NCBI RefSeq assembly: GCF_901538265.1
Contig: NZ_LR593886.1
Span: 2,232,001 to 2,296,000 of the forward strand
DNA: 64,000 bases
Direction: 5' to 3'
Origin: Gemmata massiliana
Lineage (GTDB): Bacteria; Planctomycetota; Planctomycetia; Gemmatales; Gemmataceae
This document shows positions 8,928 to 17,308 of this stretch, piece after piece. Both the position numbers and the translations under genes were made by a program. The notes under the pieces were generated by a model. It was not told the origin of the DNA, did no database searches, and worked only from the letters and a program-made list of their open reading frames with translations. How positions within the stretch are numbered: position 1 is the stretch's first letter; each line of letters starts with the position of its first letter.

Positions 8928-8951
8928 GCCCTCCCCAAATGTGGAGAGGGC
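8928..8951. terminator. Probable terminator hairpin after the M50 gene
   Basis: GCCCTCCCCA (8928-8937) pairs with TGGAGAGGGC (8942-8951) with one imperfect pair, followed by GTTCATTTT. It starts six bases after the stop codon. The weak T-run keeps confidence moderate. Confidence 0.45.
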
Positions 8952-8980
8952 GTTCATTTTCCCAGGAGCGACAGTAGTTG

Positions 8981-9000
8981 CCCCGCCCTTGTGGGCGGGG
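8981..9000. repeat. GC hairpin repeat, family A copy 2
   Basis: CCCCGCCC and GGGCGGGG flank a TTGT loop; read on the other strand the loop is ACAA. It lies 50 bases before the mlaE start. Confidence 0.7.
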
Positions 9001-9050
9001 TTAGTCACATTGGGCTGCCCTCTGGTCCGCTCGCGCGGTACAACCGCGTC

Positions 9051-9884
9051 ATGTCTTCTGCTCGTCCCGTACCCGCGTTCGTTGCCCGGTGGACCGGTCC
9101 GTTCACGAACGCCATGATCGCGTTCGGGGATTGGTGGCTGTTTTCGCTGCGCGCCGTGAAGGGGATTGCCCAGCGCGCTTTTGGGAGCCGGGACTTCCTG
9201 CGGCTCTCGGTCGAGGTCGGTACCAATAGCGTGAGCGTGGTCGCGATCACCGGTATGTTCATCGGCATGGTGCTCGCAGTCCAAGCCTACGGCCAGTTCC
9301 ACACGATCGGCCTGGAAACGTCGCTCGGCGCGGTCATTCACATATCGGTGGTCCGAGAACTCGGCCCGGTCCTCGCGGCTGTCATGCTCGCTGGTCGGGT
9401 CGGGTCCGCGATGGCCGCGGAACTCGCGACGATGCGCGTGACCGAGCAACTCGACGCGCTCGCGTGCCTCGGCGTAGACCCGGTGAAGTATCTGGCCGGC
9501 CCGCGCCTGCTCGCGGCTCTCTTCTTGCTCCCCCTGCTTACCGTACTAGCGGACGTCATGGGCCTGCTCGGTAGTTCCCTGATCTGCCTGCACGTGTACA
9601 ACATTGACAGTTTTCACTACTGGCGCCACACCCGTGAGTTCGTTAAAGTGTGGGACGTGATGGTGGGTTTGGGGAAGGCGTTCGTGTTCGGCGGCGTGCT
9701 GTCGCTGATCGCGTGCCACCGCGGGTTCAACAGTCGGCCCGGAGCCGAAGGGGTCGGGCGGGCTGCGACCGAAGCGTTCGTCGTGGCGTTCGTCGCCATC
9801 TTGATGATCGACTTCGTTCTCGCGATGTTGGCCAACACCGTTTACGCTCTCGTGTGGCCGCCCACTAACGCAAAAGTCGTTTGA
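9051..9884 (+). CDS. mlaE: MlaE-family ABC transporter permease (277 aa)
   Basis: The protein has the MlaE/YrbE core: VVAITGMFIGMVLAVQAYGQF, then SVVRELGPVLAAVMLAGRVGSAMAAELATMRVTEQLDALACLGVDPVKYL, then four hydrophobic helices. MlaE is the inner-membrane permease of the phospholipid-trafficking system that works with an MlaF ATPase and MlaD substrate-binding proteins. No mlaF or mlaD lies next to it here, so the complex must be encoded elsewhere. The ATG at 9051 gives the usual family length; longer frames only add spacer sequence. Confidence 0.9.
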   Translation: MSSARPVPAFVARWTGPFTNAMIAFGDWWLFSLRAVKGIAQRAFGSRDFLRLSVEVGTNSVSVVAITGMFIGMVLAVQAYGQFHTIGLETSLGAVIHISVVRELGPVLAAVMLAGRVGSAMAAELATMRVTEQLDALACLGVDPVKYLAGPRLLAALFLLPLLTVLADVMGLLGSSLICLHVYNIDSFHYWRHTREFVKVWDVMVGLGKAFVFGGVLSLIACHRGFNSRPGAEGVGRAATEAFVVAFVAILMIDFVLAMLANTVYALVWPPTNAKVV

Positions 9885-9890
9885 GGTGAA

Positions 9891-10026
9891 ATCGCAGAAC
9901 CTACCCTCGTCCCCTCTCTAATAGGGAACGGGAGTTGGCGCGCGAAATCGCTGTGCTTGAGGCTTCGTGCCTGATGATTCCTTCTCCCCTTCCCTATCGG
10001 GGAGGGGGCGGTTCTGCGATAGGTTC
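9891..10026. repeat. Palindromic element, family F, intergenic copy
   Basis: An 11-base perfect inverted repeat (ATCGCAGAACC at 9891-9901, GGTTCTGCGAT at 10010-10020) encloses two inner arms, one reading CCCCTCTCTAATAGGGAAC and the other CCTTCCCTATCGGGGAGG, so the whole stretch can fold on itself. The inner arms resemble those of the element inside the membrane-protein gene at 13275-13406. It fills most of the gap between mlaE and citrate synthase. Confidence 0.75.
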
Positions 10027-10040
10027 CGTGAAAGGACAAC

Positions 10041-11162
10041 ATGACCACACCGGCTTACTCTCCCGGTCTCGAAGGCGTGCCTGCCGGCGAAACTGCCATC
10101 TGCACGGTCGCGGACGGTCTGAGCTACCGCGGCTACAGCGTCGGCGATCTCGCGGAAAATTGCTCGTTCGACGAGGTCGCGTTCCTCTTACTGCACGGCG
10201 AACTGCCATCTGCGGCGCGGTTGCAGGAGTTCCACGCGGGTGTAGCTGCTGCGCGAAGGCTCCCGCCTTCGCTGAAGGATCTGTTCGCCGCGCTACCCAA
10301 GTGGACGACGCCGCTCGACGCGCTTCGCACCGCGATCAGTGCGCTGGGGCACTTCGACCAGGACGCGGCCGATAATTCGCACGTCGCGAACTTGCGCAAG
10401 TCCGAGCGCCTACTGGCACAGATTCCGGTCGCGATCGCGGACCAGTGCCGGATCGCAAAAGGGCTGCCCGTTGTGCCCGCGCGCCAGGATTTGTCGCACG
10501 CAGCGAACTTTCTTTACATGCTCCGAGGGGAAGAAGCGTCGCCGGCCGAGGTAAAGGCGCTGGACGTGTCGCTGATCCTCTACGCCGAGCACGAGTTCAA
10601 CGCGAGTACATTCGCGGCGCGGGTGATCGTCTCAACGCTCTCGGACCTTCACAGCGGCGTTACCGGAGCCATCGGCGCGCTGAAAGGTCCGCTCCACGGC
10701 GGCGCGAACGAGAAGGTGATGGACATCTTGCTCGCGACCGGTGGCCCGGACCAGGCCGAGGCGTGGACGAAGGCCGCGCTCGCGCGCAAAGAGCGCATCA
10801 TGGGATTCGGCCACCGAGTTTACAAGGCTGGTGACGTGCGTGCGAGCATTCTGAAGAAGTATGCGGCCGAGGCCGCGACGGTGGCCGGTACGACGAAGTG
10901 GGAAGAAACGGCCGATATCATCGAACGGGTGATGGCGGCCGAGAAGAACATGTACCCGAACCTTGACTGGCCCGCCGGTCGGCTGTATCACGCGATGAAG
11001 CTCGAAATTCCGCTGTACACGCCGATCTTCGCGATGTCGCGCATTACGGGGTGGGCGGCACACGTGATCGAGCAACTCGACAACAATCGGCTCATCCGAC
11101 CCCGCGCGATCTACAAGGGACCGGCCCCGCGCACGGTGAAGCCGATCGCCGAACGTGGGTAA
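10041..11162 (+). CDS. gltA: Citrate synthase (373 aa)
   Basis: The enzyme condenses acetyl-CoA with oxaloacetate to citrate at the entry of the TCA cycle. Conserved pieces are in order: GLSYRGYSVGDLAE near the N-terminus, LKGPLHGGANEKVMDIL with the first active-site His (about residue 219), GFGHRVYKAGDVRA with the second His (about 257), and PNLDWPAGRLYHAMKL with the catalytic Asp (about 308), then TPIFAMSRITGWAAHVIEQ. The length fits the short CitZ/PrpC-like group, so a 2-methylcitrate synthase is the main alternative; no prp genes are nearby. AAAGGA precedes the ATG at 10041. Confidence 0.93.
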   Translation: MTTPAYSPGLEGVPAGETAICTVADGLSYRGYSVGDLAENCSFDEVAFLLLHGELPSAARLQEFHAGVAAARRLPPSLKDLFAALPKWTTPLDALRTAISALGHFDQDAADNSHVANLRKSERLLAQIPVAIADQCRIAKGLPVVPARQDLSHAANFLYMLRGEEASPAEVKALDVSLILYAEHEFNASTFAARVIVSTLSDLHSGVTGAIGALKGPLHGGANEKVMDILLATGGPDQAEAWTKAALARKERIMGFGHRVYKAGDVRASILKKYAAEAATVAGTTKWEETADIIERVMAAEKNMYPNLDWPAGRLYHAMKLEIPLYTPIFAMSRITGWAAHVIEQLDNNRLIRPRAIYKGPAPRTVKPIAERG

Positions 11163-11176
11163 TTGCGCTCCGTGAA

Positions 11177-11198
11177 CCCCCGCCCACGAGGGCGGGGG
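11177..11198. repeat. GC hairpin repeat, family A copy 3
   Basis: CCCCCGCCC and GGGCGGGGG flank an ACGA loop. It lies between the convergent citrate synthase gene and the zinc-ribbon membrane protein gene, where it could act as a terminator in both directions. Confidence 0.7.
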
Positions 11199-11219
11199 GT
11201 GCATGCAAGGGCGGGGCGC

Positions 11220-11720
11220 TCAGCGGAACTCGGCACGGCGGTAGATCAGAATCAAGAGAATCGAACAACAGGGTACGCAGAGGATGATCGCGCCGCACGG
11301 GTCGCGGATTGCGGTCCGTATCCCGATGAAGAGGGCGAACACGTTCAAGACGAGCGAGATGTACCACGCTCCGACCCAGCGCGTGAGTAGTCCGATGCCC
11401 ACGAACGCCCAAACAAAGGCCGCTCCCGCGGTAATGAGGAGCCCCAACAAGGATCGTATGTTGGCGCCCTGTTCACCAGTAATCGCGGTCAACCCCACGG
11501 TCATGCACAGCCCGCCAGTTGCCATAAGCAAGTGGAGTAGTGCAACGACCGTGACGACCCGGCTCCGGCCCGCGGGTTCCTCGGGTTGGTGAAAGCGACG
11601 GGGCGGCGGATCGGTATCCGTTGGGGCCGGGGCGTCGCAGTTCGGACAGCGCGGGCCGTCCGGCGGTGGGACTTGCGGCAAGAAATATGGGGCGGCGCAG
11701 GCCGGGCAGCGAACGCGCAT
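11220..11720 (-). CDS. Zinc-ribbon membrane protein of unknown function (166 aa)
   Basis: The N-terminus has two CxxC pairs (MRVRCPACAAPYFLP and GPRCPNCDAP) that form a zinc ribbon like those in MJ0042-type planctomycete proteins. About 25 disordered residues follow, then roughly four hydrophobic segments (VTVVALLHLLMATGGLCM, LLGLLITAGAAFVWAFVGIGLL, WYISLVLNVFALFIGI, AIILCVPCCSILLILIY). No enzyme motif is visible. It faces the citrate synthase gene and shares no operon with it. Confidence 0.75.
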   Translation of the reverse strand: MRVRCPACAAPYFLPQVPPPDGPRCPNCDAPAPTDTDPPPRRFHQPEEPAGRSRVVTVVALLHLLMATGGLCMTVGLTAITGEQGANIRSLLGLLITAGAAFVWAFVGIGLLTRWVGAWYISLVLNVFALFIGIRTAIRDPCGAIILCVPCCSILLILIYRRAEFR

Positions 11721-11856
11721 AATAAAGCGGTCCTCACTGGTGTTTGGGAGATTCTAACCCAACACCCGCGAACCAAGCGCTTGATTCGACACCTACTTGT
11801 GGCTAACGTGTGGGTGACCGGCGAACCCGGTTCCCTGTCACCCGAAGGTTCCCGAC

Positions 11857-12240
11857 ATGGCGTCCGACGCGGACCTGACTAATGAGTTCTTCCAGGTCAA
11901 GCGGCACGGCGACGTCGCCGTAGTCGTGCCGTCGCCCCAAGTGGAAGATTTACCCGAAACGCTCCTCCAGCCGGCCGCCGAGATGGTTCTCGCGCCGCTG
12001 AAGGAAGACCCGCCGAACAACATCATCGTGGACCTGTCCGCGGTCACGTATTTCGGCTCGGCGTTCATCACGTTCTTGTTGCGCTGTCACCACTTGTTGG
12101 CCGCGCGGGGGAGCGAACTGGTACTCGCCGGGGTGAACCCCAACATCCGCGAACTGCTGCGGATCACCAATTTGGAAATGTACTGGGCGCTCTACGACAC
12201 CGCCGCGGAAGCGATCTCCGCGCTCGGTGGCAGCGATTGA
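11857..12240 (+). CDS. STAS-domain protein, anti-sigma factor antagonist-like (127 aa)
   Basis: The protein is a single STAS domain: VAVVVPSPQ strand, the core IIVDLSAVTYFGSAFITFLLRCHHLL, and AGVNPNIRELLRITNLEMYWALY. SpoIIAA-like proteins are switched by a kinase on a conserved Ser after the DLS strand; here the site reads YFGSAF, so Ser remains but its neighbour differs from the usual Asp-Ser-Ser. No serine kinase of the RsbW type lies nearby, so the partner is unknown. Confidence 0.88.
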   Translation: MASDADLTNEFFQVKRHGDVAVVVPSPQVEDLPETLLQPAAEMVLAPLKEDPPNNIIVDLSAVTYFGSAFITFLLRCHHLLAARGSELVLAGVNPNIRELLRITNLEMYWALYDTAAEAISALGGSD

Positions 12241-12303
12241 CCCGAGTCCGCTTCATCGTGGCGTTCGGCGCTGCGATGAGGTGCGTCCAAGATTCACGGC
12301 GCC

Positions 12304-14031
12304 TTATCGCTTCACGCGCTCGAACATCACCGCGCGCTTTCCGCGACTCACCTCGCGCCACTTTCCTGATGCGCTGAGCAGGTACTGCTCGATTGGCGGC
12401 TTGTCTTTTGGTGGTGGGTTCGTCATCACGATCGCGCGCTCGAACCGGTACTTCGCGGCCCACTCTTCAAACACCGGGCCAAGTTCTTCGGGCGGCTTGC
12501 CGAGCGTATCCGAGTAGTTTTTGATCCACGAATCGCCGTACAGTTCGCACCGGTCGTCCATGAAGATCTTCAGGTTCGGCGTGTGGTAGATGAGGTAGCC
12601 GCCGAGGTTCGCGTCGTTGAAGATCGGCGTGCCATCCGGGACGCGGGCCGCGTACTCGGTGACGTCCTTCGTCATGTCCGACGGGATGAAATCCGGATCG
12701 AGCCGCGCCCACCCGTGCCCGATTACGGGTACTTCGATGTGCTTCACTTGCAGTGCAAATGCAACCGCGACCAGTGCTACCGGAATTGCCAACCCTGTCC
12801 ATAGGGAGCTGCTGCGCCTCGCGACTTCGGTGGGGGTTTCGGCGTCCCACGCGGTCGACCCGTCGCCGTGCTTAACTAGGAGCCGGTGCCAGATTGTGTG
12901 CTTCCACAGATCCGTGATCGCAACCCCCGCACACACCGCAAACAGTGGCCCCTGGCGAATGCCCTTAAAGCTCAGTGCGAACCACACGAGTGGAATGATC
13001 CACGACACGCGGGGCATTTTCGGGAGCGTCCCCGCGAGCATCACGATGTAGAACGCGCCCAACCCGATCACCGCCAGCCCGAGTGCCGAGGACGGGTCCA
13101 TCGGCATGTGTTCGTTAATGACTTCCGGCAGCACCTTCGACCCGACGATGCGCTGCCAGATGCGGATCATTTCCAGACCATGCGGGTTCACCAGTGGCGT
13201 CAGACCGCACGCGATCACGATTCCCACGAGCAGGAACGCGGTGCGCCAGGAACGGATGGGGGAGATCTCAGCAGAACCTACCCCCCCCGCCCCCCTCCCT
13301 GAAGGGAAGGGGGAGAAAGAAGTCTCCGCAGGTGTGGCTTCAAACACTGCGGGTTCGCGCGTCTGCTCCCCCTTCCCTTCAGGGAGGGGGGCGGGGGGGG
13401 TAGGTTGCCTTTGTTCTTCCCCAGATCCGCGCACCAAGAACAACAGTCCCCATCCCGCAACGGCTAGTCCCAGTGTCATCGTGCCGCCGAGCACACCGCC
13501 GTGGAGGTTCACCCACAGGACGTACAGCGGGATTAGTCCTGCTAAGCGCCAGATCGTACAGCGCCCGCGCTCGAAATCGATGACACACATCATCGTCCAG
13601 CCGAGGAACGCGATCGTGAACATGTGCGGGCGGACGAAGTAGTGGAACGCGCCGACGAACAGCACGCCGCCCACGATCACGGCCGCGAGGATCGGCCCCA
13701 TCCCGCCTTGCACCGCGCGCCGAAATATGAGCGTGAACAGCAGCGCGACGCCGGTGGCGAAGCCGAGGAGCATTGCATCAAGCCCGCTGACGCGGTGCGC
13801 GAGCGCCATCAGCACTTCCGCGCCCCACTGTTGCGGCACCCAGCGCTCGCCCTCAAACGTGTAGCTGAACGGGTCCGTTTGAGGCATCCCGCGATCGAGG
13901 ATGATCTCGCCGACTTTGATGTGCCACAGCGCACCGGGGTCGTAGAACCCGCGGTCGCGGAACGCCACCATCAGGCCCAGCCACGTGAGCAGGAAGAACA
14001 CCGTTTCGGGCCGAAACAATCGACGCAACAT
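12304..14031 (-). CDS. Polytopic membrane protein, GT-C-like, with an in-frame palindromic insertion (575 aa)
   Basis: The start at 14031 (MLRRLFRPETVFFLLTWLG) begins directly with a membrane helix; an upstream in-frame ATG adds 70 residues of doubtful sequence. The N-terminus has the pattern DPGALWHIKVGEIILDRG and TDPFSYTFEGERWVPQQWGAEVL, found in a large family of multi-helix proteins that resemble GT-C glycosyltransferases, with about ten helices and a soluble C-terminal domain (IFNDANLGGYLIYHTPNLKIFMDDRCELYG). No lipid-linked sugar donor can be named. About residues 208-252 come from a palindromic DNA element (13275-13406) lying in a loop between helices, without breaking the frame. Confidence 0.75.
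   Translation of the reverse strand: MLRRLFRPETVFFLLTWLGLMVAFRDRGFYDPGALWHIKVGEIILDRGMPQTDPFSYTFEGERWVPQQWGAEVLMALAHRVSGLDAMLLGFATGVALLFTLIFRRAVQGGMGPILAAVIVGGVLFVGAFHYFVRPHMFTIAFLGWTMMCVIDFERGRCTIWRLAGLIPLYVLWVNLHGGVLGGTMTLGLAVAGWGLLFLVRGSGEEQRQPTPPAPLPEGKGEQTREPAVFEATPAETSFSPFPSGRGAGGVGSAEISPIRSWRTAFLLVGIVIACGLTPLVNPHGLEMIRIWQRIVGSKVLPEVINEHMPMDPSSALGLAVIGLGAFYIVMLAGTLPKMPRVSWIIPLVWFALSFKGIRQGPLFAVCAGVAITDLWKHTIWHRLLVKHGDGSTAWDAETPTEVARRSSSLWTGLAIPVALVAVAFALQVKHIEVPVIGHGWARLDPDFIPSDMTKDVTEYAARVPDGTPIFNDANLGGYLIYHTPNLKIFMDDRCELYGDSWIKNYSDTLGKPPEELGPVFEEWAAKYRFERAIVMTNPPPKDKPPIEQYLLSASGKWREVSRGKRAVMFERVKR
13275..13406. repeat. Palindromic element, family F, inserted in a coding sequence
   Basis: A left arm at 13275-13314 and a right arm at 13366-13406 are near-perfect inverted copies of each other (about 40 bases, one or two extra bases in the G/C runs), each containing TCCCTGAAGGGAAGGGGGAG or its complement, around a 51-base centre. 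The element is read through in frame by the minus-strand gene as PTPPAPLPEGKGE ... SPFPSGRGAGGVG. A related element is at 9891-10026. Confidence 0.85.
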
Positions 14032-14222
14032 GTGCGAGTAATTCCAGCGTGCGGAATGGTCTGCCACTAGCGTAGAACAGAATTCAGGCGGGAGTTGAGT
14101 TTCCAACTGTGACCGGGAACTTCGGCGTCGGAATTCCGGTCGGCCAAAAACGTTGCACTCCCCGTCTTGCTGCGTCACACTGGCAAGCCAACCCGCCCGG
14201 TCCGCATTCCCCGGTGATCTCA

Positions 14223-17210
14223 ATGACTCGCCTCGCTCCACTCACGTTGTTCGCATTGCTCGCGATTCTTCCGGCCCTCCCCGCAGTGGACGAGATTCCG
14301 GCCAACAAGCAGTATCAGGCGTTCATTCAGAAGCAGGCCGCGGAGTTGCGAAAGAACGACAAGGCACCCGCAACCCTCGGTGAGTGGCAGAAGCAGGAAG
14401 CCGAGCTGCGCAAGAACTTACTCGCGGCGTGGGGAGGAGAGGTGTGCTTCCCGTCTAAACCGTGTGATCTCAGCTCGCAGCAACACGGCGAGCCACTCAA
14501 GCGCGACGGCTACACAGTTGAGAAACTCACGTTTCAAACGCGGCCCGGTGTCCGCATGACCGCGAACCTTTATGTGCCGGATAGCGCGAAGAAGAAACCC
14601 GCTCCTGCAATCCTGCAAGTTCACGGGCACTGGAAGGGCGCGAAGCAAGACCCGGTCGTGCAATCGCGCTGCATCGGCGCGGCGAAACTCGGGTTCGTTG
14701 TGCTGTGCGTGGATGCGTTCGGCGCGGGTGAGCGCGGCATCGGCACGGCGCTCGGTGAGTACCACGGGGAGATGACCGCCGCGACGCTGCTTCCGCTCGG
14801 CACGCCGTTGTCCGGGCTTCAAGTGTACGAGAACATGCGGGCCGTCGATTACCTCGAAACGCGCCCCGAAGTGGACAAGGACAAGATCGGCATCACGGGT
14901 GCGAGCGGCGGCGGTAACCAGACGATGTACGCGGGGGCGTGGGACAAGCGGTTCAAGTGCGTCGTGCCGGTGTGCTCGGTCGGCAATTATCAGGCGTATT
15001 TGCAGGCCGCGTGTTGCATGTGTGAGGTGGTGCCCGGTGCTCTGAAGTTTACCGAAGAGTGGGCCGTTCTCGGGCTGGTCGCGCCGCGGGCACTTATGGT
15101 GATTAACGCGACAAAGGACGCTATTCAGTTCTCGGTGGGCGAAGCGAAAAAGTCGCTAGCGCTGACCGCCCCTGTGTTCAAGCTGTGTGGCAAGCCGGAC
15201 AACCTGCAGCACGCGATTTTCGAGGGGCCGCACGACTACAGCAAGCCGATGCGGGAGGCGATGTACGGCTTCATGGCGCTTCACCTGAAGGGCGAGGGGA
15301 AGGGCGATCCGATCCCCGAGCCGAAATTCGAGACAGAGAAACCGGAAGACCTGCGGTGCTTCCCCGGTGACACGCGACCGAAGGACTTCATGACGCTTCC
15401 GAAGTTCGCGGCGCAGGAAGGGAAGAAGCAGCGCGATGGCAAACTGATACCGTCCACAAAGGAGGAGTGGGACCGAGAGAGCGAAGCGCATCGAGCCGCG
15501 CTGTTGAAACTCGTTCGCTCACCCGGTGATCTCAGCGCGTATTGGCGTTTAGCGCCACCGGCCATCGCGCTCGATCCCGAAGAAGGGGTGAAGTTATCGG
15601 GGGTAGTAGAAACCGGTGGGCTGAACGCGCCGGTGGTGGTTCTTCTGAACTTGGACGGTGCAGCCTCGGCGCAGAAGGGCGAACTGTACCGCGAGCTGAA
15701 GAAGTCCAGAGCCATTGTCGTTACGTTCGACCTCCGTGGAACCGGAACGCTGGCCGCTAGTGGCGATCGCATCGGGCGCGCGCCGGACCACAACTCTGCC
15801 GAGTGGGGACTGTGGCTCGGTCGCCCACTGCTGAAACAATGGTGTACCGACCTTCATCGCGCGCTGACCGTACTTCGCGAAGGCGACGAGAGAGAAATCA
15901 TCGTTATCGGTGAAGGCCCGGCCGGACTGGTCGCGCTGTGTGCCGCCGCAATCGACAAGCGCATTACCAAAGTCGCGGCCGTCAACACGCTCGCCAGTTT
16001 CGTGACGGACGAGCCGTACACCAACCAGCGTCTCGGCACGCTCGCGCCGGGCATCCTGCGCGACGTAGGTGATGTTGCGCACATCGCGGCACTGTGCGCG
16101 GGTAAGTGCGTGGTGATCGCGGGCGGCGCTTCTGGCGGTGGACAGTCTCTTAAGGCCGACGAACTTGCTTCCGCTTATGAACCCGCTTCGCGCGTGTTCA
16201 AGTTGCTCGGTCAGGAGAAGGATTTCGTTCTCACGACGCCCGAGAACGTGGTGAAAGGGTTGGGATTCGCCGCGGCCGACGCGAAAGATGAGCCGATCTT
16301 TGAGCCCGGCGCCAAGCTCACGAAACTCGCCGGTGACGGCGCTGCGGGCGAGGGGCCGGCGTGGGACGCGAAGTTCGGCGTGTTCACGAGCGGCGAGAAG
16401 GGGATTCACCAACTCACCCCAGACGGCGAGAAAAAAGTCTGGCGCGAGAAGTCCGGCACCAACGGGTTACTCTTTGACCGCGAAGGCAAGCTCGTGTGCT
16501 GCGAACCGGTGTCGCGCTCGGTTTCGCGCATCGACCGCGATGGCAAACGCACGGTGCTCACGGATGCGTTCGGTGGCAAGAAGTATAACCAGCCCAACGA
16601 CCTCACTATTGACTCGAAGGACCGTATCTACTTCTCCGATCCGCGGTACGGCTCGCGCGACGACATGCAGCAGAAGGACGAGAAGGGGAACACGATCGAG
16701 GGGGTGTACCGCATCGACACCGACGGCAAGGTGAGTCGCGTCATCGGGCGTGAGGTGGAACGCGCCAATGGTGTGCTAGTTTCTGCCGATGACAAGTATC
16801 TCTTCGTCGCGGACAACAACAACGACACGGGCGGTGCGCGGAAGCTCTGGCGCTTCGATCTGAAAGCGGACGGCACCGTCGACCCCAAAAGTCAAAAACT
16901 CCTTCACGATTGGGGTAGGGGGCGCGGGCCGGATGGCTTGAAGCAGGACGCGAAGGGGCGGCTGTACGTCGCGGGTGGGTTGAACAAACCCAACCCACCG
17001 GCCGAACCCGCGACTGATGTGAAGGGTGGGATTTACGTGATCGATCCCGAGACGGGGAACCTGCTCGCGTTCGTTGGCGTGCCGACCGACGAAGTCACGA
17101 ACTGCGCCTTTGGCGGTGACGATCTGAAGACACTCTACATCACCGGTGGCGGTACGCTTTACAGCATCAAGACGACTACCGCCGGTCGCGTACTATGGCC
17201 GAAGAAGTGA
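14223..17210 (+). CDS. Secreted esterase-like hydrolase fused to an SMP-30/gluconolactonase-type propeller (995 aa)
   Basis: A signal peptide (MTRLAPLTLFALLAILPALPAVD) leads into an alpha/beta hydrolase of the acetyl-xylan-esterase type: LYVPDSAKKKPAPAILQVHGHW, VDAFGAGERGIG, and the nucleophile elbow GASGGG with Ser at about residue 228, then GPHDYSKPMREAMYGF. A second hydrolase-like half follows (about 430-680). The last 300 residues are a six-bladed SMP-30-like propeller with LAGDGAAGEGPAWD, YNQPNDLTIDSKDRIYFSDPRYG and ERANGVLVSADDKYLFVADN. Deacetylation of plant polysaccharide or lactone hydrolysis are plausible, but substrates are unknown. The upstream gene is divergent. Confidence 0.8.
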   Translation: MTRLAPLTLFALLAILPALPAVDEIPANKQYQAFIQKQAAELRKNDKAPATLGEWQKQEAELRKNLLAAWGGEVCFPSKPCDLSSQQHGEPLKRDGYTVEKLTFQTRPGVRMTANLYVPDSAKKKPAPAILQVHGHWKGAKQDPVVQSRCIGAAKLGFVVLCVDAFGAGERGIGTALGEYHGEMTAATLLPLGTPLSGLQVYENMRAVDYLETRPEVDKDKIGITGASGGGNQTMYAGAWDKRFKCVVPVCSVGNYQAYLQAACCMCEVVPGALKFTEEWAVLGLVAPRALMVINATKDAIQFSVGEAKKSLALTAPVFKLCGKPDNLQHAIFEGPHDYSKPMREAMYGFMALHLKGEGKGDPIPEPKFETEKPEDLRCFPGDTRPKDFMTLPKFAAQEGKKQRDGKLIPSTKEEWDRESEAHRAALLKLVRSPGDLSAYWRLAPPAIALDPEEGVKLSGVVETGGLNAPVVVLLNLDGAASAQKGELYRELKKSRAIVVTFDLRGTGTLAASGDRIGRAPDHNSAEWGLWLGRPLLKQWCTDLHRALTVLREGDEREIIVIGEGPAGLVALCAAAIDKRITKVAAVNTLASFVTDEPYTNQRLGTLAPGILRDVGDVAHIAALCAGKCVVIAGGASGGGQSLKADELASAYEPASRVFKLLGQEKDFVLTTPENVVKGLGFAAADAKDEPIFEPGAKLTKLAGDGAAGEGPAWDAKFGVFTSGEKGIHQLTPDGEKKVWREKSGTNGLLFDREGKLVCCEPVSRSVSRIDRDGKRTVLTDAFGGKKYNQPNDLTIDSKDRIYFSDPRYGSRDDMQQKDEKGNTIEGVYRIDTDGKVSRVIGREVERANGVLVSADDKYLFVADNNNDTGGARKLWRFDLKADGTVDPKSQKLLHDWGRGRGPDGLKQDAKGRLYVAGGLNKPNPPAEPATDVKGGIYVIDPETGNLLAFVGVPTDEVTNCAFGGDDLKTLYITGGGTLYSIKTTTAGRVLWPKK

Positions 17211-17220
17211 GTTCGGAAGA

Positions 17221-17287
17221 TGAGCGGGTGAAGGGGTGAAAAGGCGGCAACGGTGGCTCTGTGCCTTTTCGCCCCTTCACCCGCTCA
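17221..17287. terminator. Large hairpin between convergent genes
   Basis: The arms 17221-17245 and 17263-17287 are inverted copies over 25 bases with one mismatch, around a 17-base centre. It lies between the convergent esterase and agmatine deiminase genes and likely ends transcription from both sides. It may also be a dispersed repeat. Confidence 0.6.
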
Positions 17288-17308
17288 CCCCTTTGCCCCT
17301 TCACTTAC

